A DNA stretch of 64,000 nucleotides from Cochliopodium minus (GCA_024220525.1 JAMYWO010000119.1:31562-95561); one strand, 5' to 3'; shown: positions 9,574 to 23,010, counted from the first letter of the stretch. The notes: generated by a model from the letters alone, not told the origin. Program-made: numbers and translations.

Positions 9574-11624
9574 TTAACGTAAACCCACATAATTAAGAGG
9601 TTCGAATTCAAAATCCAATGGGAGTAAATCAGCACCAGTTACATTATCAGCAATAGTGAAAGGGAATTTGAGAGGAGGCCATGGGACTCTAATTTCGGCT
9701 ATGAAAAGAAAAAAAATTAGTAAATAGATCAAGATGAGATGAATGTAAATTGGGATTTGAAAAGTTTACCTCCATAATCACAGAGGAATTCATCCAAATC
9801 AGACAAAAATGAGTCAGTTCCACTACAAAAAGAATTCATAGCAGTGATTCTATTGGAGAGGGAGATAGGCAACTCAGTAGGAATATCTACAAAAATTGGG
9901 TTCCAATATTGATCTCTTCTGTATCTTTTGTTGTGGTGTTGGACAAATTTGAGATTAGATGAAATCAATGCTCTGGCAGCTTCCAATTTAGTGATCAATT
10001 CGTTCAAACTGTAATTCAACAAAATATGATCGATTCTATCCTTTGGGACACCTCTATAATTTACACAACAAGCATTAGTTCCGTTACAGATTCCACACTC
10101 ATCAACAACAGTATCGCAAGTGCCACTACAATCGTTATCTCCACCACAGGCTCCGCAAGAATCGTATTGTGCACCAGAGAAAGGGATACCATCACAACCT
10201 CTGCAACTCAAACCATCACCATTGCAGACCCCGCAAATATCATAAACTCCTCCTTTACCATCACAAGTATTTTTGCAAACATGATTATTGTTGTGCTTGG
10301 ATTCAAATTGTTGGTTGTATTCGCTTCTTTCTTTATCAAATTCGAGTTCATTGAATTCTCTGGTTGGTCTGTTTTTAATTTCTCCTTTCTTTCTGCAGAT
10401 ACGGCATTCATCAGCTACTTGATCTCCACAACAAACAGTTTCAAAGACGAGGGTTGCAGGACCGCTAGGTTCAGGCCATGATCCATTATTTCTTGCTTCA
10501 AAGTAGATGGTATCAATTCCGACTTGGGTTCCTGGAACGTACTCAATAATGTTTGCGAGAGCATAAGGACCAATGTTCAAAGGAAGATCAACAAAGTTCA
10601 ATTGACGTCTGATATTTCTTTGGACAGGGTGTCTCCAATCAGTCCACAAGAACTTTGCATCAGTGTTTTGGACAATTTTTATGATGTAAAAATCAGCATC
10701 TCCAGTTCCTAGTGGTTGTTGGGTGACAGAGTAACCAGGGCAAGTAATTGCAGTGTTTGGGGTGAGTTTGAGGTCACTTCCACGCCAAAAGACATCATCA
10801 GGAATGTTAACGATAGGGAAGCCATCAGTATCCAAAGCAAGATTGATAGATTGGCTGTGTCCTCCTCCCTCTGCGAAAGTGTGATAAGAAACAAGACCGT
10901 TGCTATCAAGTGGAATTCCTCCTACATAATATTTTTTGACTTCTTCTGCAGAACGAGCCAAATTCCATATTCTCAACTCATCGAGATCTCCTACCCAGTA
11001 TTGGAATCCTGGGTCTTGATTATCATAATAACCCAATCTGATTGGTACTCCTGGTTGTCTAATTCTCTTTCTTCCGTTACATGTTGGAGAGGATGCTGCC
11101 CACAAAGCTGCATCTACCAATATTCCATCAGCATATACTTTTGCAAGACCAGTTGGCACCCCTAAGATGTCTTGCCTCCAATCAATGGTGACAGCAACAT
11201 GAGTCCATCTATCTTTTTGGACAATGTATTTATGAAGGTATGGATATACTCCCTTTTGATCTACAGCAACATAATAACCATAATTTGCAAAAGATCCACA
11301 ACCTGATAAAAAATTGAGTCCATCATTATATTGTACCTCCAAAAGAAATTCGCATAAGCCGTTATCAATTCCATTTTGAGGATGTTTGCTGATCAATGGT
11401 CTATAATCTCCAGGTCCTGTTGTTTTTCTAAACCACATCTCAATAGTAAAATCTTCTCCAATTTTATCATAAATTTCTGGGTTTGATATTGTCACAGCCA
11501 ATTGGTTTGTTGTATTTGTAAAATGCAAATAATAATCTGATGTTCCAGATATAGCTGTGTTGGGATTTTGTGATAGAACCAACACAATCCCAAATATTAA
11601 AATCATCATTGCAATCATCTTCAT
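9574..11624 (-). CDS. Secreted LamG/concanavalin-like protein with Cys-rich repeats
   Basis: Exons 11624-9770 and 9698-9574 give 659 residues. I chose the ATG at 11624 because it starts a clean signal peptide (MKMIAMMILIFGIVLVLS); an in-frame ATG at 11681 adds 19 residues that spoil it. A LamG-like jelly-roll covers about residues 45-250 (FTIEMWFRKTT, RWTHVAVTIDW, DLDELRIWNLARS). A middle domain follows, then Cys-rich repeats of the form CDxxGxC.VCNGDGxSC (CGVCNGDGLSC, CGACGGDNDC, CGICNGTNAC). The C-terminal 100 residues are unrecognised. It should be an extracellular or cell-wall/matrix protein. There is no GPI or membrane anchor at the end. Confidence 0.8.
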
Positions 11625-12095
11625 TTTTCTTTTAAAATATAAAAACAAATAATTTATAAATTTTTGATGAATGCTTCCCAATTATGTTGAGTGTTTATTA
11701 AAGTATTGTGTTAATTTTTTGTGAAGTTTGAGTAATTACCCCCTATTTATAACAAGTGCAAGATTTTTTTTTATTTTTTTCAAAAAGATGTCCTTTCATA
11801 AAAAAAAAGATTTTTTACTTTGCTATTATTTTATTATTATTCAAAAATATAAAAAATTACTAAATAAGATCAACTATGTACCCAAAGTGGGTCACATACA
11901 ATATTGAATCTAATAATTTCTTGATCTCAAAATATTTCAAATAAATAAATCATATCCTCAAAATTTTGCTTGATTTGAGAAATTAATTTCATAATTTTAA
12001 TTTCTTTGAACATTATTGTATTACTTATGTAGAAAATGAATGATGCAACACTGGATGAGAATTGTGGAGTTAACATCTTTGAAATTAAAAAAAAA
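11625..12095. other. AT-rich divergent intergenic region
   Basis: There are 471 bases between divergent starts of two genes for secreted or surface proteins, so both promoters should lie here. The sequence is T/A tracts with an A-run near 11799. No element can be named. Confidence 0.5.
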
Positions 12096-15000
12096 ATGAA
12101 TAAATTTTTTTTCTTTATCATTTTTGGTTTTTGCTTTTGCAAAGATCCAAATTTACAACTAAATAATGTATATGCCAATTTATCCTCCTCCAGAGGAATA
12201 GATGAAGGAACCTTCAGTGACAATTTAAATAATCCACCCACTTTCAGAGTAAAATAAAAAAATTTCATATTTCAAAGAGATAATTTTATTTAAAAAGACC
12301 CTACAATATGCATTCAATCAAGTAAATCAATACAACGATGATATAAACTTGAATTATTTTATTTACATCGACGGTGGATTTTATTCTTCAAGTTCAGTGC
12401 TCAATAATAAAAATATAATTATGATTGCAACATATGCAAATGAAGCAATAATCAATGGAACAGATAATCTCCTCACTGCAATTAATACAACCATCTCAAT
12501 TCACGGAATATCATTTCAAAATTTTTCGGGAAGCAATAATATCTTTTCATTCACAAATTCAAAGCATATTACTTTTGAAAATTGTGAATTCAAAAGCAAT
12601 AACAAAATATCTAACAACATCTTTTCCATAAATTTCTCCGATAATATCACATTTACAAATTGTACATTCAACAATAATGAAATCTCCACATCAACTATTC
12701 TTTTAGTATATTCTTCAGAAAATGTACTCATAGAAAACAGTCAATTTGAGGGAAACAAGTTGGATACTGGGTGTATAACTATTTCAAGTACACAAAATTG
12801 TGAAATATACAACACAACTTTTAGGAGCAATCAAGGAGAAAAGGGATCAACCTTAACCATGGACGACAGTAATACAACTGTCTCTGATTGTGAATTTTCT
12901 GAGAATTTTGCTACTAATGGGATAATATATCAAGACAATTCTTCTTTGATAACCACAAATTGTACTTTTACATCTAATAGAGGTTTTTTTTTTGGAATTT
13001 TTTTTTATTGTTTAATATAACTTTTTTTGGATTCAAGCTAATCAAGGGGCAGCTATTTATTCTACCAATTCTTTTTTAGAAATAGAATCATGTAATTTCC
13101 TTGGGAACTCTGGAATTAATAGGTAAGCTTTAGAGTGATATTGATAATACAATTTTTCAACTTTTAAAAGAGGAGTTTTGTATATTGGAAGTGGACACCC
13201 TGTTCACATTAAATACTCAAAATTTGAGAGTAATTATGTAGAATTTGGGAATGGAGGATGTATTTTTTCATTTTCTGAAATCTTTTTTACATCAAATCAA
13301 TTTTTGAATAACACTTCCCTTTATGGAAATGGCGCAGTGTTGACTACGCAAAGGTAGCTTTCATTTTTTTTTTTTTTTACAAAAAGTTTCAACTGAGAAT
13401 TTTTTTTAAAGTGATTCTCATTTTAATGGAGACTTGTTCAAGAATAGTCAATCTCTTAATGGAGGAGCAATTTTTCAATACATGGGAAATCTAGACTTAC
13501 AATCAGTTACTGCTGAATCTAACTTTGCAATTAATGGTGGATTTTATTATTGTGTAAGCGTTTGCCACGTTTCTTCACAATTATCCACAATTTATAATAA
13601 CAGTGCACAAATATCTGCAGGATCTTTTTATCTCTCTTCTGGGAATTCATTAAATATAAGTGATTCCATTTTTAGAAATAATTTTGTAGGTCAAAATAAA
13701 GTTATTGGAGGATCTGGGTAATCTATTTTTTACCAATATTTTTTTTTGAACTAATTTTTGTTCATCCAACCTTTAGTGGGGCAATTTTTTCATTATCGCC
13801 AATCTCTCTCAACGTACACAATACATCTTTTATTGGAAACAGTAAAAAATAAATTTTTATCCAAAGTTTTAAACTAACAAAACTATAAATAGTTGCTTAC
13901 CAAGGGAAAGGTGCATCATTATTTGTAATATATGAACTGGATCAACAGATATCGCCTATTTCTATCTCCGATTCCCAATTTTTATCGAACAGCGCTTTTG
14001 ATGGGTCCTCCATTTATTTATCTGGTGATTCGGGCTTACAAGTAAAAGATACTCTCTTGTCAGGAAACGTTGCATCACAAGGATCTATCATTTCTTTAGA
14101 TAATAATGGGGTTGTTTCTTTCACTAATGCAACTTTCATTGGAAACAGTGGTTTATTCGGTGTTGATTGTTTAGAAACATATTCCACATCTTTGAATTTT
14201 TTTTCATGTATTTTTTCCGATAATCTTTTTCAATACTTTCTCTTAAATACAAAACAATGTTCCGTAAACTTAACCAGTTCCTTGTTTAAATCTAACAACG
14301 GTAAAAAAAAATTTTTTTTAAATTGTTTATATTACAAATTATCTTTTCTTTTCTGAATATAGGTGTTGTTTTGTCCAATTTTTACACAAGCATAAACCAA
14401 AATATCATTATTGATAAGTGTGAATTTGTAGATAATCAAGCTGACAATGGAATAGTATGGTTAAATATAACTAATGTCAATAACAATGCTACATTCAAGA
14501 ATATGGGAATCATGGGCAATATTAAATTAAGTAACTGCTCATTTAGCAAAAATACAGGTGAAATAAAATAGAATATTTGTATTAATTTATTTGATCTTAT
14601 TTTTTAGGAGGAGCTATTAACATTCAATATTCCCTCGTTCACAACACTTCTTTTCCACTTTTGATCAGTTTATTAGATTCACATTTTTCACAAAACCAAA
14701 TCGAAGGTAGAGACGGAGGGAGTATATCAATTCAGTACCAATCTCCCAACAGCTTTCAATTCCTAGATTTCGTGTTGCCTTGCATATTGATTTCAAATTC
14801 TACATTTGTTTCCTCAACTTCTCAACAAAACGGAGGTATAATAAAAATTTAATCCAAAAAAAAAATTTCAAGATTTAAATAATTATTGGGTTTTAATATA
14901 AGGCGCTCTTGGAGTTAATTTTCCAATGTGGGTCAATAATGCTATCCAATCAAATTTATTTGTTATTGAAAATTGTAGTTTTGTGGGATGTAAAAGTGAG

Positions 15001-15952
15001 TTGGCTGGAGGTGCAATTTATTTGTCTCATAACTCACTTTCCAGGAATTGTCCCAACTGTACCAACTTTGCTTTCAATTTTTTTGGGAACACATTGTCTG
15101 ATTGTTCTGCTCAATCTGGAGGAGGTGCAATTTTTTGGGATTCAAAAAATAGTTATTTAAATCATTCTGCTTTTAATGGTCTCTGCACTAATAACCAACT
15201 CAATTCTAATAATGCGTTATATGGTAAATACTTTTTAAAAATTTTTTTTTTAAAGAAAAAATAACACTTAACTTTAACAGGTCCGAACATTGCCAGTCAA
15301 ATCACTAATGTTGAATCGAGTACATTGGATTTTGTGTTTAACAATTATCCCTTTGATATTAACTTTATTGTTTCCGATTTTTACAACCAGACAGTAAAAT
15401 TTATTCAAGACGTTTCTCAAATTCCCGATGTGGAGCTTGTTTCAGAGAACCCGAGTGATTTTATCACAGTTTACAATGGAAACAAGGTAACATTCAAGAG
15501 TTAATCCATCATTTTATTTTAATTCACATTTTGTCAAAGATACAATTCACAAACAATGGAACTGTCATTTTTAGGCGAGTGAGGCAGAGTGGTAGCAGAG
15601 GATTTCACAGCATCAATTCTAACATCATTGAAAATGGTAAAGCTACAACTGTGCAGTCTTCTTTTCAAGTTTACCTTGTGGGTTGTCAACTTGGTTACAG
15701 ATCAAAATTAGGCAAGAAAAAAGAAAAATTTTTCGTTTAATTTTCAATAAAAATTTCAAATTTTTTCCTTTTCTTTTTAGATTCTAACAACAACAAATCT
15801 GAGTGCGTACAATGCGCAGACGCCGAGTACAGTTTTGGAAATGAATGTCAAGATTGTCCAACAGACGCTTTTTGCGCAGAGCCACATCTAATCGATGAAT
15901 ATCAATTCGAACAAGATAGATACATTATCAAAGATGGGTAACAAATATTTTC

Positions 15953-15983
<31 letters not shown>

Positions 15984-18308
15984 TTACAATTTTTTTCATT
16001 TTTTGAATTAGGTATTGGTTGGTACCCAATGCTTCTCATGCAATGGCCATAGTCAAGTGTCCTCAGTACTCTTCTTGTCAAAATTTTTCATGCATTTTGA
16101 GTTGTAATTCAGTACAAGATGAAAAAAGCTGTCCCGTTTTGTGTAATTCTCCTGTCACCAATCTTGTCAATATGAACGAGTTTGGGAGCGGTTTTTGCGA
16201 AATTGGTATTTTTTTTTTTTTAATAATTTGATTAGTTTCATTTATCTGCGCCATATGAACGACGAATATTAATATTTGACCTTTATTTTAAAAATTCTTG
16301 TAAAATTTTGAACATTGCTGCTCAACAATTAATACAAATTGAAAATTTTTGTGAGAATAAATTAAATTAATTTATCCATTATATGATTTGGATCAATTTC
16401 ATATCTTAAGCTAAGATACCTAATAGATCAATGATCTATATTATCATTGCCATTTGAAATTTTTAATTCAAAAAAAAATTTTTCAAGGATACACTGACTA
16501 TTTGTGTTCAAGGTGCTCTGATGGGTATTTCAAGCAAAGAAACACTTGCAAAAAATGCAATTTAAGCTTGTTCAAAATCATTTTCAGCAGCATTGTTGCT
16601 TTGGTAGTTTTGTTTTTTTTGATATGCTTGGTGAATGAGGCCAAAATTTTAATTGTCAGTCAAATCTTCATAGTATGGATTTTTTTGATTGTGGGGATAG
16701 GTTAATAATCTGTTTATTTTTAATTTTATTATTTTAAATTATTTTATTTAAAAAAATGATACTTTTCAAAAATAAAGGCGAACAATGGATGTTTGAGATG
16801 GTCGTAATCTTGAATATATTTGTGATCATATTAAATAACAATTCTGATCAAGACAGCGATATTTCTGGTGTGATCAAAATCTTCGTTTTCTACATGCAAA
16901 CTACTTCTGTATTGTCAGGAAATAGTTTTTGGGTAAAAAAACTCACAAAACTTTATTTATTTTATTAATTATTTTTGAATATTTATTCATTATTTTTTTA
17001 ATTTTATTTTAAAAATTTTATTCATTTGGATTTTATTAAAAAAATTTGTTTTAGCCAACATTTGTTTTGACAACAATGACCAAATTGCAAGGAATATTCA
17101 ATTTTGAGTTGGGAGGAATAAGTTGTGTGTTTCCTTCTCTTAACAGATCTGACATGGGCCTCTTTTTGATAAAAATGTTCATTCCCATCTTCATCATTTT
17201 CACCATCATTTTGATCATTACCACTCATGGTTTAATCTCTCCTAAAGTCCTCCCAATAGTCGAAAACATAAAGAAAAGGATCAATTTTTGTAGGAAAAAG
17301 GGTAAATAAAATTTCATTTAAATTTATATTATTATTAATCTTTTGAAATTGTTTTATTTACCCTTTCAAAGGTCGTGTACAAGAGGAAAGTATTCTCTTT
17401 GATAGTTATCGAGAATATAGCGATCCACAAATGATCAGTAAAACTTATCGTGATCCACAAGAAGACATCGATATGGATGATATCAAAGTGAAAAAGAGGC
17501 AAAAACTCAAAATTCTTGTGGCTCGTGTTACCTTGTTCATTTTTTATGTTTCTTATTTCCAACTTGTGATCACAATTTCCTCAATTTTCAAGTGTGTCAA
17601 CTCCCATGTTCTATTTTTAATATTGAATATTGTATTTTTTCATTTAAATCTTTTATATAGGTACCAGTTAATCCATCTTACAAAGTCCCTTCTTATGCTG
17701 CATTTTATCCTTGGCTCTTTTGTGATTACAACCCAACTTCCACATATGGGTTCTTGTTTATTCTCCATCTCATTTTCACTGTCATCTATGTGTTGGGAAT
17801 TCCCACTTTATTTGCGACAATTTTATATAGAAGACGTAATGATCTCAGTGGCAATAACCAGTTAAATATTCCTTATTTTGCCTTTTTTTACCAGAACTAC
17901 CACCCCAAATTTTATTTCTTTGAAATCTTTTGGCTTTTGAGAAGATCTTTGCTGGCTTTCACTCTAAATATCTCCGAAATATACTTACAAAGATTGATGG
18001 TGATAGGACTTTTGCTTTCATTTTTGTTGCTGAATCAATATTGCCAACCTTTCGTAAATTCGAGAGAAAACAATCTAGAGATGATCTCATCTTTCGTTAT
18101 CATTTTGACTTACATTGGGAGCAACTCTCAAAGTTATCCCTCCATTTCATCCCAGCTTTTAATTTTTGCTCTCAATTTGATCATCTTTTTGATTCTTTTG
18201 ATAACAATGTTGCTCAACAGCCTAAACTTAAAGTTTGATTTTTTGAAAAAACTATTTCAATCAAATAGATTCAAGGATGAAAACAAATACAAAGAAATTA
18301 CAGATTAA
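12096..18308 (+). CDS. Large PMP-repeat beta-helix surface protein with multi-pass C-terminus
   Basis: Nineteen exons, 12096-12248, 12298-12982, 13038-13122, 13171-13353, 13412-13717, 13777-13841, 13893-14300, 14363-14557, 14608-14835, 14903-15223, 15281-15486, 15540-15711, 15781-15937, 16012-16205, 16488-16700, 16778-16932, 17055-17301, 17372-17607 and 17661-18308, sum to 1618 residues. A signal peptide (MNKFFFFIIFGFCFC) leads into roughly 1000 residues of right-handed beta-helix with PMP-like GGAI and FxxN repeats (NQGAAIYS, LNGGAIFQ, SGGGAIFW). A Cys-rich module follows (ECVQCADAEYSFGNECQDC, YLCSRCSDGYF), then about eight hydrophobic helices with the family signature FEIFWLLRRSLLAF and a short basic tail. 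Related giant proteins occur across protists; ligand-binding or adhesion is inferred. The intron at 15712-15780 uses a GC donor. The donor at 17608 (GTTCTA) is weak and was set by phase. Confidence 0.8.
15712..15780 (+). other. GC-AG intron
   Basis: The exon end ...TTAG is followed by GCAAGA, matching the usual AG|GCAAGT consensus for GC-AG introns. The acceptor is a strong tttttag. No GT donor nearby keeps both the frame and the Cys-rich module SECVQC. All other introns modelled here begin with GT. Confidence 0.75.
15953..15979. repeat. 27-base A homopolymer inside an intron
   Basis: An uninterrupted run of A lies between exons 13 and 14 of the beta-helix gene. It is the longest homopolymer I saw in the window; its length in a read assembly may be inexact. 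Confidence 0.9.
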
Positions 18309-18435
18309 TAAAAGTTTTTTAAATTGAATGTCATCTTTTATTGTTAGGATTTTAAGACCATGTTAGAAGAATATAAAAATAATTCTTAGAAAGCACATTA
18401 TAATTAAATTTTAAAATTTAATGAAATTCTTTAAA

Positions 18436-21400
18436 TTAATTGTAAAACCCATCACAAGAACAGAACAGGTTCTTGTCTCCTTGCAAATTATCAATTCTGC
18501 CGACAGAAGGCCAGAACTTGTATTGGTAAAGAGAAGGTACAGGATAAGCAGCCTGTTGACGGGAATAAGGACGATTCCAATCATCAGTACAAATGACAGA
18601 AGCAGAATGAGGAGCATTCTTCAAAACGTTGTTCTTCTTATCAACTTTTCCTTCAATGACATCTTGGATCTCCGCTCTGATACTAATCATAGCATCGATG
18701 AAACGATCCAACTCAACCTTGGATTCAGACTCGGTTGGCTCAACCATGAGGGTACCAGCAATAGGGAAACTCATGGTAGGTGCGTGGAAACCGTAATCCA
18801 TCAAACGTTTTGCAACATCTTCAGCCTCTACTCCAAGATCTTTGAAACTTCTCAAATCAAGAATGAATTCATGAGCTAAAAATAATTTAATAAAATAAAA
18901 TAAATCAAAATAAAATAAAATAAACTCCTTGAAAATTTACCAACAAAGTTCCCTTCTTTGCTTGAGCAAGCGATAGGATAATGTTTCTCCAATCTCTTTT
19001 TCATATAGTTAGCATTAAGGATAGCAACTTGAGTAGCTTTTCTGAGACCATCTGTTCCCATCATCTTGATGTAGGTATAAGGGATTGGGATGATGGCAGC
19101 ACTTCCCCAAGGACCAGAAGTCATAGGTCCTACAAAAAAAAAAAGAATTAAAGCATAAAATAATTAAAAAAATAAAAAAGAAAAATGAAAAAAATATTTT
19201 TTTACCAATTCCCGGAGCAGTTCCGTTTGGGATGAGCTTGTGTCCAGGAAGGAAAGGTTTGAGATGTTTTGCAACACCAATTGGGCCAACACCAGGACCA
19301 CCACCTCCGTGAGGAATACAGAAGCTAATATACGTAAAAATGAGTTTTAAAATTGATTGAAAAAGAAAAAACTTACGTTTTGTGTAAGTTGAGATGGCAA
19401 ACATCAGCACCGATATCTCCAGGACTGGTCAAACCTACTTGAGCATTCATGTTTGCACCGTCCATGTAGACTTGCCCTCCTGCGTTGTGAATCATTTGGC
19501 ACAATGTCTTTTAAAAAGTTTTTAAAATATAAAAAAATTAAAATGAAATCAAATTTTTTTGTAAGTATTTTTTTTTACCTTGATACTTTCTTCATAGATA
19601 CCATATGTTGAAGGATAGGTGACCATGATGCAAGACAAGTTGCTTCCAGCCTTTTCAATATTAGCAGCCAAGTCATCAAGATCGATGTAACCCAACTTGT
19701 CACATTTAACTTTAACAATCTGAAAGAGAAATTTAAAAATTAATTTGAAAATAAGAAAAAAAAAACAAAGAAATTACCTTCAATCCGACCATAGATGCAG
19801 AAGCAGGATTTGTTCCGTGAGCAGAATCAGGAATAAGTACAATGTTTCTGTGAGCTTCTCCTTTAGATTTATGGTAGTTTCTGATTGCCATCAAACCAGC
19901 ATATTCTCCTTGAGCACCACTGTTGGGTTGGAGACTGACTGCATCAAAGCCGGTGATTTTGGAGAGAAATAATTCCAATTCGGTGAACATTTGTTGGTAA
20001 CCTTTAGTTTGGTGAAGAGGTGCAAAAGGATGGATGTTTCCAACAGTACTCCAAGTGATGGGAATCATTTCGGTGGTAGCATTGAGCTTCATGGTGCAAC
20101 TTCCCAAAGAAATCATGGAGCTGGTCAAACTGAGATCCTTAGATTGGAGTTTGAACATGTATCTCAACATATCTGTCTCAGAGTGGTAGCTGTTGAAGAC
20201 TTTGTGAGTGAGATACTTGGAAGTTCTTGAAGATGGATGACTAGAATTTTGTCCGAAAATGAGGCTAGCTTTTTGAAGAGCAGTCTCGACACTGGATTCG
20301 CTCCCCAAAGATTTATCCAAACCAAGAGCTCTAGACAAGCCGACCAAATCTCTTGGGACTGCAGTCTCATCGAATGAAACAGAAATGGTGGTGTCATTGA
20401 CAAGTCTCAAATTGTATCCTTCCTTTTCTGCTTTTTCAACTAATGCCTTTGCGTTAGGGGTAACAAAAGAAACGGTATCAAAAAAAGCCTTTTCGTTAAC
20501 GAGTTTGTATTGGGAAGATTTCAATGCTTCAGCAAATGCACAAGCAAATCTGTGTACTCTTTCTGCAATCTCTCTTACACCATTAGGCCCGTGGTACACA
20601 GCATAAAATCCAGCCATGTTGGCCAACAATGCTTGAGCGGTACAAATGTTACTGGTTGCTTTTTCTCTTCTGATGTGTTGTTCTCTTGTTTGAAGAGCCA
20701 TTCTCAAAGCAGGTTTTCCTGATGAATCTTTAGATACACCAATAATACGTCCTGGCATCTTTCTGAGATATTTAAATTTATCATCTCCTTCTTTATCTTC
20801 CCTGGTTGATAAAAATGCAGCATGAGGACCTTTATTATTTCTCATCAGTCAATATATCATTTAAAATTATTAAAATTTAATTTACCTCCATAACCCATTG
20901 GAACTATTATTTTGTTAATAAATAAAGTTAATAATATTCAAATTTGAAATATTTTGGGAATATAAATTAATTTGTGGTTTTTGATACCTCCAAATCTTTG
21001 AGAATTTCCAACAGAAATATCAAATCCCATTTCACCTGGTGGTTTGATTAAAGTGAGAGCTAATAAATCAGTAGCAGCAACTGCCAAAGCATCTGTTTTA
21101 TGGATTCTTTGAACGATGGAGGAAACATCTTCAATATGACCAAGAGTGGAAGGATATTGAATGAGAGCACCAAATACTTTGGTATTTTCAAAATCAAAAG
21201 TCTGTGGATTACCAACATGGATGGTGAATCCTAAAGGCTCAGCTCTGGTTTCAATAACATGCAAGGTTGATGGATGGACATTCTCATCAACAAAGAAAGC
21301 ATTTGGAGGATTCTTTTTTTTGTAGGATCCATAACACATTGTCATGGCTTCTGCTGCCGCAGATCCTTCATCCAACAAAGAAGCGTTTGATAATGGCAAT

Positions 21401-21995
21401 CCAGTGAGATCAGCCACCATGGTCTGATAATTCAATAAAGATTCCATTCTTCCCTGGGAGATTTCTGCTTGATATGGTGTGTATGCAGTATACCAACCTG
21501 GATTTTCTAATACATTTCTTAAAATTACATTTGGAGTTAAAGTCCCATTAAAACCCATTCCCAAGAATGATCTTTTAACTTGATTCTGGCTCAATAATTC
21601 ATTCAATTGTATTAAATGCTCATTTTCAGTCACTGGTTCACAAACAAAGTGAGGTTTATCCAATTTGATGTCTTTGGGTACGATTGCATTGGTCAAATCA
21701 TCCAATTTAGAAAATCCAACAACCTGAAGCATCTCTTCTATTTCATGTTCTCTTGGGCCAATATGTCTTCTGAGAAATGTATCACATTGTGTTCCAAAGG
21801 TGGTTGCATATGATTTCTTAAAAATCTTGAAATAAATAAAAATATAAATATAAAAATTTTTGTTTGAAAGAAAAATATATATATACCTTTGATAAACCTT
21901 GATCAAAAAATATTAATAAATGATTTTTAGAAACTCTATATTAAACCTGAATTAAATAATTTTGAAATTTTTGGACCAGATACTTTTAACTTCAT
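18436..21995 (-). CDS. GLDC: Glycine dehydrogenase (decarboxylating), glycine cleavage system P-protein, mitochondrial
   Basis: Ten exons: 21995-21947, 21897-21887, 21825-20988, 20903-20886, 20829-19778, 19719-19579, 19507-19377, 19324-19206, 19129-18941 and 18875-18436, for 995 residues, the usual P-protein size. It decarboxylates glycine with pyridoxal phosphate and passes the aminomethyl group to the H-protein lipoyl arm in the mitochondrial matrix. The N-terminus ([20 protein letters not shown]) is presequence-like. Both half-domains are complete: [29 protein letters not shown], then [30 protein letters not shown], and the PLP-lysine motif [18 protein letters not shown]. Exons 2 and 4 are only 11 and 18 nt; both are required by phase and by the conserved GVPMGYGGPHAAF. 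No other glycine-cleavage gene is in the window. Confidence 0.96.
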
Positions 21996-22199
21996 TTTTT
22001 TTTTTTATTGTTAATTTTAAATATTTGATTGATACAGGTGATCATATTGAAGATATGACAGTTATTTCAATCAAATTAATTAATTAAAATAAAGAAATCA
22101 ATTCCAGAAAGTGAAAACAAACATTTAGAAAATTACTCAAGCTTCAAAGTGAATCATCCAAAATTTATCTTTCCAAACAAACATTTTTGATTCACATTT

Positions 22200-22451
22200 T
22201 TATTTCAGTGAAGAAAATTTTATGTAGTTTTCAATTTTTTTTTTTCGAATATCATTTATAAAAAATGTAAATTCAATCGAATATCTTAAAGATTTTTTAA
22301 AATCCAATTTCAACTTATCAAATATAGAAGTTAATTGTTGATTCCATTTTATTTCAAGTTTGATTTCATATAAACATTTAAGGAAGTATTTTTTCTTTAG
22401 TTTCTTGGAATCTCTTAAATTTAAATCTCCTATTCCTTTCAAGTATTGCAT
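22200..22451 (-). CDS. Small orphan helical protein, 83 residues
   Basis: A single uninterrupted frame with the codon use of neighbouring genes. The product is Lys-rich and predicted by eye to be mostly helical (DSKKLKKKYFLKCLYEIKLE, DKLKLDFKKSLRYS), with one Cys and no signal peptide or membrane segment. It sits tail-to-head 204 bases upstream of the P-protein start on the same strand. I do not recognise a family. It could still be a chance frame, since AT-rich DNA here gives Lys/Ile/Phe-rich ORFs. Confidence 0.4.
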   Translation of the reverse strand: MQYLKGIGDLNLRDSKKLKKKYFLKCLYEIKLEIKWNQQLTSIFDKLKLDFKKSLRYSIEFTFFINDIRKKKIENYIKFSSLK

Positions 22452-23010
22452 TAAATGAACAAACGATTATTTTTTTTTTTTTCTTATTTTCGCTTTTATC
22501 CATATTATCCTAAATTATGCTTATTTATTGTTAAATAAAGGAAGTGAGTGGTAAATTTGTTCTAACATCCTTATTAATTCAGTGTATTATTGGAAGGAAG
22601 GTATTTCTTTAAATTTTAATTCGATTTTATTAAATTAATTATGGTAATAAGTACTCATTAAAATTCACTTATTAGATTAAAAAAATAAACTTATTTGAGA
22701 ATTAAATCATCTTCTGATTTTCTTGATTTTCATTCAAACTTTATCTCAATAAATAATAGAAAGTTCATTCAATTGAATTCTCAATAAAATAAAAATAAAA
22801 ATTAAAAAAAAATTTAAAACAGAATAAAAAACAAATAAAATTAAAGCACAAATAAATTAACAAATAAACAACACAAACATACAAAATAAAATTTGATGGA
22901 TATAAATAATTATTATTCTGATTTACACATCAAAAACTTTATGTTGAAGAATGGTAAAATTTTAATAAATTTAAATTTTTGCATTAAATAATAAAATTAA
23001 TATAGAACCA
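22452..23010. other. AT-rich divergent intergenic region
   Basis: These 559 bases separate the small minus-strand ORF and the TIG/ankyrin gene and should hold the latter's promoter. The part 22790-22890 is extremely A-rich, with many AAATAAA-type words. No coding or RNA feature was seen. Confidence 0.55.

Noticed and set aside
9599-9609. GGTTCGAATTC, which matches a tRNA B-box
   Set aside because: It lies inside the last coding exon of the LamG gene, has no A-box at the right distance, and no cloverleaf can be drawn.
10026-10481. Plus-strand 151-residue ORF rich in Ser/Thr/Ile
   Set aside because: It is antisense to the Cys-rich repeats of the LamG gene, and its repetitive composition is the mirror of those codons.
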